This document shows, one piece after another, positions 25,619 to 36,801 of a DNA stretch of 64,000 nt (within the stretch, counting starts at the first letter, position 1; the number at the start of each line of letters is the position of its first letter). The position numbers and the translations under genes are program-made. The stretch is from contig JAQNDB010000310.1 of assembly GCA_029204045.2 (NCBI GenBank), positions 34,512-98,511 on the forward strand, written 5' to 3'. The notes under the pieces were generated by a model. That model saw only the letters and a program-made list of their open reading frames with translations, did not search any database and was not told where the DNA came from. Origin of the DNA: Tillandsia leiboldiana (taxonomy: Eukaryota; Streptophyta; Magnoliopsida; Poales; Bromeliaceae).

Positions 25619-28600
25619 ATGGCAGAAGGGACCAGAATCAAAGACTTAAGTGAGCAGATGAGAGCTATGGAGGAGAAGGTGCTAACACTTACTGCTGAGT
25701 GCCATGATGTAGATGGAAAATTAAAGCAGTTTGGGGCAGAGTATAATAAAAAATTGGGAACTTTGGTGCACCAACTGGAAGGCATCCAATTAGAAGGGCA
25801 ACAAAGATATGAAGCTCAGCAGTTAGAAGCAACGAAGAGGCATGAGCAGTTGTTGAAATTACTGAGTTCTCAGTCCAATCCGCAGAAATTAGAGCCAATG
25901 CCCACCATTCAGATCAGAGAAGGAAGGGTAGGGGCTACAGAAGGCCCCAGTAGCAGCACTAAGATGCCACACAGAGATGTCAAAGGGAAAGGGGTGTTAC
26001 CAACTCCCCAAACTGGAACAGAGTTTAACTTACCACAAGTCAATCACAGACCAAACCAGTATGTGCCCTATCCCAAGTTGGATTACCCATTATTTGGAGG
26101 GGAGGAGCCCAGAGAGTGGCTCAGTAGGAGCGAACAATTCTTTAGGTTATATCAAATACCAGAAGATCAGTGGGTAGAGATTGCTACAATGCATTTCACT
26201 GGCAGAGCCCATAGATGGAAGGAAGGCTATGTAATTGACAAGCCAGATTTGGATTGGGTTGAGTTAACTGAGGCAGTATGCAAGAGGTTCGGAGGTACAA
26301 CCATGAAGAAGTTGGTAAGAGAATTTCACAAACTGGAGCAAACCTCGGATGTAGACAGTTATCAAGAGAAATTTGAGGAACTAAGAGCTAGAATGCTAAA
26401 TTTCAATCCTGCCCTCAGTGAGGAACACTTCATACAGAGCTACATTAGTGGGCTCAAAGAGGAATTGGTGCCCTTTATAGACTTATCCAACCCCACCACT
26501 CTAGAAGAAGTGTTTGAACAATCAAGGCTTCATGAGCAGGCTCTTGCAATCATGTGGAAGAAAAACAAGTTTCACAGTAATGCAATAGCTAAACCCACAC
26601 TGGGTAATCCAGGAAATAAAGGTTATATCCCAAGATTTGCTGCCAGAAGTGTTGAAGACAACAAATCAACCTTACCCAAGAGCTCAACCTGGCAACCTGG
26701 AGTCAGTAGACAATTGATAGAGCAAAGAAGGGCTGCAGGCCTGTGTTTCAAATGTGGGGACAAGTATTATCAGGGTCACCAATGCCAAGAAAAAAATTTG
26801 AACCAGATTGAGGGTGTATCTGAGGTGGAGGAGGTGTTTGATGAGTTGAGACTCTTAGAGGTGGAGACAGAGAATGAAGTGGAGGAACTGTCTGAACTTG
26901 ATGAGATGGGAATCTCTGTACATGCCCTCAGTGGAGAGGTTCCTCAGGAAACCATCAAATTTCAAGGGGAAATGCGGGGAAGACCCTTAGCAGTACTAAT
27001 TGACACTGGAAGTACTCACAGTTTCATCGACTTCCAAGTAGCGAAAGAATTGAAGGCTAACATAACTGCAGCAACCCCCTTAATAGTCACAGTTGCTAAT
27101 GGGCATAAGGTATTATGCAAATTGAAGTGTAATGGGTTCCAGTGGAAGATGCATGGGGAAGTTTATCAAGCAGACTTAAGAGTCATAAGGCTAGATGGCT
27201 CTAGTATCATCTTGGGCATTGACTGGCTTAAGAAGCATGGGAAGGTCACCTTCGATTACTCAAACAATTCAGTATCTTACAACAAAGATGGGAAGGCAGT
27301 CACTGTGGAGGGAATCACTGAAGGAGCTAGACTCAAATCTATTGGTGCTAAACAATGGGTCAAGGCTGGGTTGCATGGACAGTGTTGTGCCATAGGCCAC
27401 CCTGAAAAGTCTGCAGTTAAAGGGGAGAATCCTGTGCCAGTGGAAGTACAAGAAATACTAGATCAACACTCTCACATATTTCAAGACCCTAAAGGACTTC
27501 CCCCAAGAAGAGAACAAGACCACAGAATTCCTCTGCAACCAGGAGCACCACCCATTAATGTGAGGCCCTACAGGCACAGTTACGAGCAAAAGAATAAGGT
27601 AGAGAAGCAGGTAACTGATTTGCTCAAATCCCATTTCATACGTAAAAGCAATAGTCCTTATGCTTCACCAGTACTGCTAGTTAAGAAGAAGGACCAAAGT
27701 TGGAGAATGTGTATGGACTACAGACAACTAAATAGAGCTACCATCAAAGATAAGTTCCCAATTCCCATCATTGATGATCTTCTAGATGAGCTTAAGGGGT
27801 CTAAATGGTATTCGAAGATCGACTTGAGGTCGGGTTATCACCAAATTAGGATGCATGAAGGGGATATAGAAAAGACAGCCTTTAGAACACATGCTGGCCA
27901 TTATGAGTTTTTGGTAATGCCATTTGGCTTAACCAATGCTCCGGCTATATTTCAAGCCTTGATGAATGAAATCTTCCAAAAACAGTTAAGGAAATTTGTT
28001 CTCGTATTCTTCGATGATATTCTAATTTACAGCAAGTGTTTGGAGGATCATGTTGACCACTTAAGAGTGGTACTGGAGCTGCTGGAGAAGAATCAGCTTC
28101 TAGCCAAAAGAAGCAAGTGCTCCTTTGGACAGGGTCAAGTAGAGTATTTAGGCCACATCATCTCAGCTCAAGGGGTAGCCACTGACCCAAGTAAGATCAC
28201 AGCTATGGTGGAATGGCCTAAGCCCACTTCTATTAAGGAACTGAGGGGATTCCTGGGGCTTACTGGCTACTACAGGAAGTTCATCAGGGGCTATGGGGGA
28301 ATTAGCAAACCCCTCACTGAACTTTTAAAAAAAGATTCATACAAGTGGAGTGATGAAGCTCAGGAAGCTTTCGAGAAACTCAAGGTAGCAATGATCAGTG
28401 CCCCTGTACTTGCTATGCCAGATTTCACTAAGCCATTCACAGTGGAGGTGGATGCTTGTGAAATTGGTATGGGGGCAGTGCTGTCACAAGAAGGGAGACC
28501 CCTGGCATACCTCAGTAAGGCAATTAGTCCCAGAAACAGGGGATTATCAACCTATGAGAAGGAGTTCCTTGCTATTCTGCTTGCTGTGAGTAAATGGAAA

Positions 28601-30108
28601 CATTATCTGAGCCCTCGACCATTTGTAATTAAGACTGATCATGAAAGCCTCAAGTTCCTGTTGGAACAGAGGATCACAACAGCAGTCCAGCAGAAGGGAA
28701 TGCTCAAACTGATGGGGCTGGAGTACACAATCAGGTATAGGAGGGGTAAAGAAAATTTGGCTGCTGATGCCCTATCTAGGGTAGTCCCAGAGTTAAGTAG
28801 TAATCAGGGAATAACTGCTTATGTTCCTACCTGGGTTAATGAGCTAATTGAGAGTTACCAGGGGGACCCAAAGGCTCAACAATTGTTACTGGATACACTA
28901 TTACCAACAGATGCAACAGGGAACTACTCACAACAACATGGCATTCTGAGGTACAAGGGAAGGATGTATGTAGGAGCTAAGGGTGAATTGAGGAGTACCT
29001 TGTTGAATCAATTTCACTCATCGGCCATTGGAGGACACTCAGGTATCGACAATACATACTATAGGCTCAAGCAGCATTTTTACTGGCCTGGACTTAAAGG
29101 GGATGTGGAAGGGAGAGTTAAAGCCTGTGAAGTGTGTATCAAGAATAAGGTGGATGGAACACCCTATGCTGGGTTATTGCAACCAATACAAATTCCTACA
29201 CAATCCTGGCAACTAATTAGTATGGACTTTATTGAAGCACTACCCAAGTCAGAGGGAAAAGATACAATTCTAGTGGTGGTAGACAAGTTGACCAAGTATG
29301 CCCACTTTATACCCCTAGTCCATCCTTACACAGCACTGGTAGTGGCGAAGGCTTTCATCAACACAGTGTACAAGCTACATGGGATGCCTAAGGGGATCAT
29401 CTCAGACAGAGACAAGGTGTTCACCAGCCAGGTATGGCAAGAACTATTCAAACTCTCTGGAGTTAAGTTGCATATGAGCACTGCATATCACCCCCAGTCA
29501 GATGGTCAAACCGAGAGGGTGAACCGGTGCCTGGAAACGTATCTAAGGTGCATGTGTTCCCAACAACCCAATAGATGGAGCAAATGGCTACCCCTGGCAG
29601 AGTGGTGGTACAATACCAGCCACCACTCCTCCTTAGGGGTCACGCCATTTGAGGCCCTCTATGGGTACAAGCCACCTGCACCTACGGCCACTCAACTGGA
29701 ACCAGGGGTGAACTCGACAGTGGTAGAGTGGATGAGAGACAGAGCGCAAATGCTAGATGTGCTTAAGGAGAGACTACATGTGGCACAAAATCGTATGAAG
29801 CAGAATGCTGATAGAAAACGTGTGGATAGGGAGTATCAGGTGGGAGAAGAAGTTTACCTCAAGCTGCGGCCGTACCGCCAAAACAGTGTAACCATGCGGA
29901 GAAATCACAAGCTTACCTCGAAGTACTACGGACCCTTTGAGATCCTGCAGCGGGTTGGGCCCGTAGCATACCGATTACATTTACCTGCAGATGCCCAAGT
30001 TCATCCAGTCTTCCATGTATCACAGTTGAAGAGGGGAGTTCCGAAGCCGGAGCAGGTAGTGGAGAACAAGATTCCCCAGGAACCAGAGGACCTTCCACAA
30101 GCCCAGTT
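25619..30108 (+). CDS. gag-pol: Gypsy-A II Gag-Pol polyprotein, cut near the C-terminus by copia C
   Basis: The frame is open from ATG 25619 to the copia C junction at 30108 (1496 codons) and continues at 36516. In order: coiled-coil start and Gag (1-330), a Cys knuckle with unusual spacing (CFKCGDKYYQGHQC about 376), protease IDTGSTHSFID about 460, reverse transcriptase (MDYRQLNRATIKDKFPIP about 698, FFDDILIYS about 796), RNase H (VDACEIGMGAVLS about 943), integrase zinc-binding domain about 1131-1175, catalytic Asp in SMDFIEAL about 1201, SDRDKVF about 1262, TERVNR about 1298, and the GPFEILQRV segment. The order RT-RNaseH-integrase is that of Ty3/gypsy, and the chromodomain in the downstream piece places it among chromoviruses; sequence style and short LTRs suggest Reina. 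No stops are present before the insertion, so it was probably active until interrupted. Confidence 0.92.
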
Positions 30109-30437
30109 TGTTACGGCATTTTGGTATTGGCATATTTCGTGAGTCATGTCAGTGAGTTGAGTCGGAGTCTTAAAGGGATCAAATTGTCAATCAGCAATCA
30201 AAGACTTAGAGAAGATTCAACAAGAGCTCAAGTTGACACTCAGTGTCTTGAATCTTGAAGATTGAAGTTGAAGAATTGTGGATCAGTTACATCAATCTCA
30301 AGAAGAAAGTATTCAAGAGGATCAGGTATGTTTAACTAAATAATTGTGGTGATCCGAATACTTTCTTATAGTGTAGAAACACTTGGATGAACTTTTAATT
30401 GCATAATAATCAAAAACTGGTGTTCGGACTTGTTCAG

Positions 30438-30659
30438 GATCCGGATCAGAGCCAACGATCCGGATCCCGAAGGTTGTTGCTTCATACAAGACTTCGATCC
30501 GGATCCATGCAATTTCCGATCCGGATCCCGAATGTTAAGTTTTCTGATTTGTATGAACGATCCGGATCGGGCCTTGCAATCCGGATCCCGAACCCTTGGT
30601 TTTCTGGAATCGTCAATCTCGTTACGACGATCCGGATCGCAATAAATCTGATCCGGATC
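30438..30659 (+). promoter_or_regulatory. Paired GATCCGGATC palindromes in copia C U3
   Basis: Eight sites start at 30438, 30457, 30496, 30518, 30559, 30578 (AATCCGGATC), 30629 and 30650: four pairs with 19-22 bp spacing and a 58-70 bp period. The second site of the first three pairs is followed by CCGAA, as in copia B. They are repeated at 35448-35669 in the 3' LTR. Confidence 0.75.
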
Positions 30660-30984
30660 GCCGTCCTGAAAATTTCCAGATAAGGTATGTTTTTGATTCT
30701 TATCTCTTTCCAAAGGTTTCTAACCTATAAATAGACATTTAGGGTTTCTCAAAAAGGTGGGAGCTACGGCCGATCAATTTCTAAAACACTTGAGAGCAAC
30801 CCTAGAGGCTAGGTTTTTATCGATCTTCTTTATAGCCTCTTTTAGGTCAATTCGATGGTTCTTTCAAGAACATATCTTTTGTCGAATTGATCTAATCTTT
30901 GCTTAGAGATTTCTTCTACGGTTCCTCAATGAGAATCTAAGCAAAGGATCACCATCGAAGTCAATATTCTTATCGACTGAGTTT

Positions 30985-31090
30985 GCGTCGTGGATTCGAC
31001 GTGGCATCGTGGATTCGGTGTGCTAAAGGCGTTTCGTGGATTCGAAACGTGTGCTCGTGGATTCGAGTGGCGTTCGTGGATTCGAACGTG
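30985..31090 (+). repeat. Five TGGATT hairpins in copia C leader
   Basis: Loops at 30991, 31010, 31037, 31058 and 31077. Stems are CGTCG/CGACG, CATCG/CGGTG (one G-T pair), CGTTTCG/CGAAACG, CTCG/CGAG and CGTTCG/CGAACG. The loop is the same as in the A/B/D family although the arms and surroundings are different. The copy in the 3' LTR is at 35995-36100. Confidence 0.75.
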
Positions 31091-31121
31091 TGCAGTGGGC
31101 GTGCAAAATCGGTGGAGCGTG

Positions 31122-31318
31122 AGGTCCAAGAAATTGAAGGAGGGGTTAAATCTGTGGAGACGGTAATCACCTTGTTATTCTTCTTTTCTTAGGGATTGTT
31201 ATTGCGCGGATATCCAACCGGTCAGCGCAAGGTCCGAAGAAGCTGAAGGAGGGGTTTGAGTCCGTGGAGTCGGTAATCACCTTGTTATTCTTCTATTCTT
31301 AGTGGATTGTTATTGCGT
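31122..31318 (+). repeat. Tandem duplication in copia C LTR (108-bp period)
   Basis: A unit starting AGGTCC and running through GGTAATCACCTTGTTATTC to ATTGTTATTGCG occurs at 31122 and again at 31230 with several substitutions. It follows the hairpin series in the leader. Copia A, B and D have a single related segment (GGTAAATCACCTTGTACG). Confidence 0.75.
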
Positions 31319-31502
31319 GTTGGTCCCGTAGTTTTTCTCCTGGATTGGAGTTTCCACGTATATCTCGGTGTGCTGTTTTTATTTTCCGCATTGGTTTTTA
31401 TTTTGCACTGAGATTGAGTTTTTAAGTATTACACCTATTCACCCCCCCTCTAGTTGTTTGATAGTACCTATTTAGATCCTTTGGGATTCATAACTCTACA
31501 AT

Positions 31503-31514
31503 TGGTATCAGAGC
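31503..31514 (+). other. Primer-binding site of copia C
   Basis: TGGTATCAGAGC two bases after the LTR end. Confidence 0.85.
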
Positions 31515-31534
31515 GGGTTTTAGGTGTATCTATC

Positions 31535-33502
31535 ATGATGGGTGAAAGTGGTAATATTTATAGACCTCCTCTTTTTGATGGGACTAATTATGCTTATTGG
31601 AAAGTGCGGATGAGAGCTTTTCTCATCGCAATTGATGAGCGGGTATGGCAATCTGTGGAATACGGTTGGGTGCATCCTGTTGAGGAAGTAGGAAATTCTA
31701 CTACCCCAAAACCTCGCTCTAGATGGTCCAAAGAGGAATTTGAAAGATCTTCTTACAATGGGAAAGGTATGAACGCTTTATTTAATTCTCTTTCCTCGAC
31801 TGAATTTATAAGAATTTCCGCGTGTGATTCCGCGAAGGAAATTTGGGATATTCTCAAAATTACACATGAGGGTACTAATCTTGTAAAAATTCAAAAGCTC
31901 CAGATGCTTACAAGTCAATTTGACTCTATTCATATGGAAGAGCATGAATTGTTTACAGATTATTACACTAGACTTCAAGATGTAATAAATACATGTGCTA
32001 ATTTAGGAGAAAAGATCCCGGAGTCGAAAATTGTAAGAAAGATACTTCGGACTCTTCCGGAACGGTTTAGGGCAAAGGTTACCGCCATTGAAACCGTTAG
32101 TCATCCGGATGAGATGAGTGTAGAGGAATTAGTAGGTGCTTTGCAAACTTATGAAATGACTTTTCCTACTAATCAAGTTTCTTCCAAGTCTTCTTCTAAG
32201 CTTACAGGTATTGCATTCAAATCAACAAAGGAAGAAGATAGCGAATCGAGTTCCGACGATGAAATCTCTTTTGCCGATTTTGAAGAACAATTGGCGCGGA
32301 TCACAAAGAAATTTCGTCGGAAGTTTTGGAAGAATCGAACCGATGGATCTTCATCCACGAAACCTTCTAAAGGATCATCGGGTTCTAAATCCTCTAACCT
32401 CAAAAGCTTTGCAAAACCTTCTAAAGAAAAAGAAAAAGATGATTTCGAAGGGGAAATCCAATGCTATCGATGCAAAGGCTACGGCCATTTTTCAATGGAT
32501 TGTCCTTCTAAGAAATCATATAAAAAGAAGGCTTTGCAAGCGAAAACTTGGGACGATTCTACTTCTAATGAATCAACCTCAAGTAAAGAGGAAAAAGGAA
32601 AAATCGTTGCTTCTCATGCCTCTCATTTTCCCTCTTCTAATAATTGTTTATCATCTTTAGTCACTGACTCTACTCCTTTGATTTTGTATGAAACATCAAC
32701 AATCGGCGGAGAGTCATCAAGTGAGGGGGAGTCGGACGAGGAAGAACTCGTTGAGGCATATCAACAACTTCTTGCGGAATCTAAGAAGATGGCCAAGCAT
32801 ATCAAGAAGTTGAGGAAGCAACGACTCGAGAATCAAGACGAGAATCATGCTTTAAAGATCAAACTTCATGATCTCGAGGAAGAACGAGAGCTTTTATTGG
32901 ATAATAATAAAATCCTCCAGGAAAAGATAAATCAATCGGAAACGATCGTTAATTCCCATATTAACAAGATTGATTTTCTAGAAAAACAGTTTGAGGAGAT
33001 TCATATCACCAACCAAGCATTGACCAAGCAAGTTCATGAACTCAAATCCGACATACAAAGGCTTTCAACCGTTCCCAAGAAACGAGATTGTATGTGCGGA
33101 TTAGGTCAAACAAGCAAGGTTGGTTTGGGTTTCAAAAAGGTCCAAACTGTGCATGCTTCAAGTTCCACAATGAAATTGAAAGGAAGAACTTGTCACTTAT
33201 GTGGACTTGAAGGACATTTGGTGAAGGATTGCCCGAAAAAGAGAAAGAAGAATTCTTCGGCAACTTCATCTACGGAGCGAACTCAACGGAATCAAAAGAC
33301 ACATCAAGTCAAAGGAGTTCACTCAACCCACCAAAGGTCCGAGCCACATCATCAATCATACAAGTGGATCACTGCGAGGCAAAGACCTAAGGTGGATCAA
33401 CAGTCAAAGCGGACAACCCCCGGCCACAACGAATCAAGACAACCCAAAATCCAGCGATTTTGGATTCGGAAAGGTGATATCTTTCCTTGTCTTAAGTTCT
33501 AA
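31535..33502 (+). CDS. gag: Copia C Gag (655 aa)
   Basis: A complete Sirevirus-type Gag. It opens with GNIYRPPLFDGTNYAYWKVRM (as in copia A and D) after a double ATG at 31535; an open frame upstream to 31454 is LTR sequence. The capsid-like region covers about residues 1-220, with Cys knuckles at about 310 (CYRCKGYGHFSMDC) and 553 (CHLCGLEGHLVKDC) and a long coiled coil between them (about 400-520). It ends at IRKGDIFPCLKF, the point where copia A Gag runs on into protease, so the ORF stops exactly at the Gag/Pol border. The protein would form particles; with no protease it would need processing in trans. Confidence 0.9.
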   Translation: MMGESGNIYRPPLFDGTNYAYWKVRMRAFLIAIDERVWQSVEYGWVHPVEEVGNSTTPKPRSRWSKEEFERSSYNGKGMNALFNSLSSTEFIRISACDSAKEIWDILKITHEGTNLVKIQKLQMLTSQFDSIHMEEHELFTDYYTRLQDVINTCANLGEKIPESKIVRKILRTLPERFRAKVTAIETVSHPDEMSVEELVGALQTYEMTFPTNQVSSKSSSKLTGIAFKSTKEEDSESSSDDEISFADFEEQLARITKKFRRKFWKNRTDGSSSTKPSKGSSGSKSSNLKSFAKPSKEKEKDDFEGEIQCYRCKGYGHFSMDCPSKKSYKKKALQAKTWDDSTSNESTSSKEEKGKIVASHASHFPSSNNCLSSLVTDSTPLILYETSTIGGESSSEGESDEEELVEAYQQLLAESKKMAKHIKKLRKQRLENQDENHALKIKLHDLEEERELLLDNNKILQEKINQSETIVNSHINKIDFLEKQFEEIHITNQALTKQVHELKSDIQRLSTVPKKRDCMCGLGQTSKVGLGFKKVQTVHASSSTMKLKGRTCHLCGLEGHLVKDCPKKRKKNSSATSSTERTQRNQKTHQVKGVHSTHQRSEPHHQSYKWITARQRPKVDQQSKRTTPGHNESRQPKIQRFWIRKGDIFPCLKF

Positions 33503-33925
33503 TTAGCTTATGACTGTATGTAATGCTTTGATCGGTTTTTCTTTCATATTGTTCTTGATCTTTGCATTACATGTTTTCAATGCTCTTCGTTTTTATGTTT
33601 TGTTTTTAAACAAAAGGTTTTTAACGAACAAGTGCATTGAATAAAAAAAAAAAAGGTTTTCACTTTCATTCACTCCAAATTAATTTTATATGGATTATCA
33701 ACTTTACTTCATAATCATAATCTTGAAGATACTTCATTATAGGAGTTTTTGATATTATAAGCATCAAATTTTAGAAATCATGTGTGATCTTCAGATGCTT
33801 AATCTATCTCGGTTGTGTGAGTTCTTTGTGATAAACATGAGACAACCGATTGACTAAAATTTGGGATTTAATTCTTTCACGTAAGAGATTGCCTTCTTAC
33901 AAGGGTAAATAATTGAATTATGAAA

Positions 33926-34166
33926 GATGTGGAAAGAGTTACATCCGAAAGGAGTGTGAAAACTACCACCACATGCTGGAAAGAGCTGCCACCCCGGTCG
34001 TCCGGTTTGTGTGTGAAGCTACCACATGTTATGGATGCTTGATAGTATTTTATGAGAAAATCTTTAGTTGAAGCATTTGGAGATTTATATGCAAAACTCT
34101 TATATTTTGAACAATCTCCTGGTTGGTATAAGGTGGAATAGTTGAAAGATGCTCAAAGAGCCACCC
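33926..34166 (+). other. Conserved non-coding box in copia C
   Basis: Matches 286-516 of copia B and 45757-45986 of copia D. The GATGT/ACATC hairpin is unchanged. The TCGT-loop hairpin (33994-34005) has stem CCGG/CCGG where B and D have CTCGG/CCGAG, so a T-A pair is replaced by C-G: a compensatory change. Confidence 0.62.
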
Positions 34167-34667
34167 TTAGGTATTTTAGTGCTTATCTCAAATTTGAAAG
34201 GGTAAAAATTCAGAATTGATGTCATTTGGAAATCTCCGTAAGTCATCTTTGTAAATCCGTTACATCTTGATAGAGTTTGGATCTCAAGATTATTTTTGAT
34301 GACTTGTGTTTGATGAATATAACATGAAAAATGGTTTATAATGTTTTACCTTTATTTTTCATGATTTTGGAGTAAATCTTTTTAATTTCGTGAAATTAAT
34401 TGGATTGAATGGCATCTATGTGAATTCATTGTTTTTCAAAGCACTTACATGGATTTCTTGATGGAATACAAATCGGTATTTGAAAAGATTCCAAAATCTG
34501 GATTTGTTTCAAGAAATTATTTGATTTTTGCTTTCTGGTACAGGTACGCAATCTGCATTTTTGTTATATACCGGAACTGAGCTTTTATCTCTCTTTCTCT
34601 ATGAACTAATGATGTTAGTGATTTCCTTTTGTCTAGTATGTTCACTGTTTGACAATTTGTGACAAAA

Positions 34668-34803
34668 AGGGGGAGAAGAGAAATAGGGGGAGACAGAGAT
34701 GAGATCATCGAGATAGGGGGAGAACGAAAAATGATGATCGTATCACAAAGGGGGAGAACATGGAGATCTAGAACATGTTAGAGATGCTCAAGATAGGGGG
34801 AGA
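34668..34803 (+). repeat. Cluster of polypurine tracts in copia C
   Basis: GGGGGAGA occurs about five times, often as ATAGGGGGAGA or AAAGGGGGAGA. Multiple polypurine tracts upstream of the 3' LTR are a described Sirevirus trait. Copia B and D have one extra tract each (about 2319 and 47770). Confidence 0.75.
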
Positions 34804-35118
34804 CAAAGAAAAAACAAAAGAACCAAAAGGAAGATGGATCAAATGTAGGATTCTAATTTCTAACGACTAACGTTTGATTTTGTTTGGAGTTTTGGTTTTG
34901 CAGGAATTACATCACTTTAAGACTCAAAGTCCTAAGTCATAGAGTATGTTCTAGGACTGTTTGGTTCAAATGTAATTTTGTATTTATTGGATCTTTCACG
35001 CAAAGAAAATTAATGTTTTGGTGATGACATTGAGTTTCGATTTTTTGGTTTAAGATGAGTGACTTGAGCGCTTTTATGTATTTTTGGGTTTTGTCACGAA
35101 ATTGCCAAAGGGGGAGAT

Positions 35119-36510
35119 TGTTACGACATTTTGGTATTGGCATATTTCGTGAGTCATGTCAGTGAGTTGAGTCGGAGTCTTAAAGGGATCAAATTGTCAA
35201 TCAGCAATCAAAGACTTAGAGAAGATTCAACAAGAGCTCAAGTTGACACTCAGTGTCTTGAATCTTGAAGATTGAAGTTGAAGAATTGTGGATCAGTTAC
35301 ATCAATCTCAAGAAGAAAGTATTCAAGAGGATCAGGTATGTTTAACTAAATAATTGTGGTGATCCGAATACTTTCTTATAGTGTAGAAACACTTGGATGA
35401 ACTTTTAATTGCATAATAATCAAAAACTGGTGTTCGGACTTGTTCAGGATCCGGATCAGAGCCAACGATCCGGATCCCGAAGGTTGTTGCTTCATACAAG
35501 ACTTCGATCCGGATCCATGCAATTTCCGATCCGGATCCCGAATGTTAAGTTTTCTGATTTGTATGAACGATCCGGATCGGGCCTTGCAATCCGGATCCCG
35601 AACCCTTGGTTTTCTGGAATCGTCAATCTCGTTACGACGATCCGGATCGCAATAAATCTGATCCGGATCGCCGTCCTGAAAATTTCCAGATAAGGTATGT
35701 TTTTGATTCTTATCTCTTTCCAAAGGTTTCTAACCTATAAATAGACATTTAGGGTTTCTCAAAAAGGTGGGAGCTACGGCCGATCAATTTCTAAAACACT
35801 TGAGAGCAACCCTAGAGGCTAGGTTTTTATCGATCTTCTTTATAGCCTCTTTTAGGTCAATTCGATGGTTCTTTCAAGAACATATCTTTTGTCGAATTGA
35901 TCTAATCTTTGCTTAGAGATTTCTTCTACGGTTCCTCAATGAGAATCTAAGCAAAGGATCACCATCGAAGTCAATATTCTTATCGACTGAGTTTGCGTCG
36001 TGGATTCGACGTGGCATCGTGGATTCGGTGTGCTAAAGGCGTTTCGTGGATTCGAAACGTGTGCTCGTGGATTCGAGTGGCGTTCGTGGATTCGAACGTG
36101 TGCAGTGGGCGTGCAAAATCGGTGGAGCGTGAGGTCCAAGAAATTGAAGGAGGGGTTAAATCCGTGGAGACGGTAATCACCTTGTTATTCTTCTTTTCTT
36201 AGGGATTGTTATTGCGCGGATATCCAACCGGTCAGCGCAAGGTCCGAAGAAGCTGAAGGAGGGGTTTGAGTCCGTGGAGTCGGTAATCACCTTGTTATTC
36301 TTCTATTCTTAGTGGATTGTTATTGCGTGTTGGTCCCGTGGTTTTTCTCCTGGATTGGAGTTTCCACGTATATCTCGGTGTGCTGTTTTTATTTTCCGCA
36401 TTGGTTTTTATTTTGCACTGAGATTGAGTTTTTAAGTATTACACCTATTCACCCCCCCTCTAGTTGTTTGATAGTACCTATTTAGATCCTTTGGGATTCA
36501 TAACTCTACA
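35119..36510 (+). repeat. 3' LTR of copia C (1392 bp)
   Basis: Same length as the 5' LTR. The differences I saw are G/A near the start (TTACGACATT), T/C in AAATCCGTGG and A/G in CCCGTGGTTT. It ends at 36510 and is followed by the target duplication CAGTT. Confidence 0.93.
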
Positions 36511-36801
36511 CAGTTGATACCGGTCGAGGAGGAAGCACCCGTTAACCCACCATCTCAGTTAATACCGACTACGGAGGAAGAGCCATCCCTGGAGGAGAAC
36601 GATTCGCCAAAGAAACAGCCGGTGCAAGTGTTGGGTTGGAGGTTGAGGAAGGTGAGAAACCAGAACCGCACTCAGGTTCTTGTAAGTTGGAATAGCTTGG
36701 GGCCCGAGCAGGCTACATGGGAAGACTATGAGAAGATGAAGAGAAGATACCCAACGATGATCCTTGAGGACAAGGAGCTTTGTAAGGAGGGTGGGATGTA
36801 A
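36511..36801 (+). pseudogene. Gypsy-A II C-terminal piece with chromodomain
   Basis: Continues the Gypsy-A II polyprotein after copia C (the first five bases repeat the target duplication). It encodes a Pro/Glu-rich linker and the chromodomain (VLVSWNSLGPEQATWEDYEKMKRRYP), which in chromoviruses helps integrase find heterochromatin. The stop codon is the TAA inside the following LTR (TGTAA at 36797). Confidence 0.88.

Larger units (their letters stand above)
30109..31500 (+). repeat. 5' LTR of copia C (1392 bp)
   Basis: Begins TGTTACGGCATTTTGG and ends ATAACTCTACA. Its organisation is the same as in copia A, B and D (palindromes, TATA at 30726-30732, hairpins), but much of the sequence differs, so C belongs to a sister family. 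Confidence 0.93.
33503..35118 (+). other. Copia C non-coding 3' region
   Basis: About 1.6 kb with no credible ORF. It holds a conserved box (33926-34166), several polypurine tracts (34668-34803), a possible intron with donor CAGGTACGC (GT at 34544) and acceptor TTTTGCAG (ends 34903), and an exon-like segment related to copia B near 2840-2890. The final polypurine tract AAAGGGGGAGAT is at 35107-35118. Confidence 0.6.
30109..36510 (+). mobile_element. Copia C: Gag-only, non-autonomous Sirevirus-type element (6.4 kb)
   Basis: Two 1392-bp LTRs (30109-31500 and 35119-36510), tRNA-Met primer-binding site, one gag ORF (31535-33502), about 1.6 kb of non-coding DNA with several polypurine tracts, and matched target duplications CAGTT (30104-30108, 36511-36515). 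There is no trace of protease, integrase or reverse transcriptase. I saw three LTR differences, which indicates a recent insertion. It must have used enzymes from another element. Confidence 0.93.

Noticed and set aside
31168..31200. Very short introns in the duplicated GGTAATC...TTCTTAG units of the copia C LTR
   Set aside because: About 30 bases is below the size plant spliceosomes are known to use; kept only as a tandem duplication.
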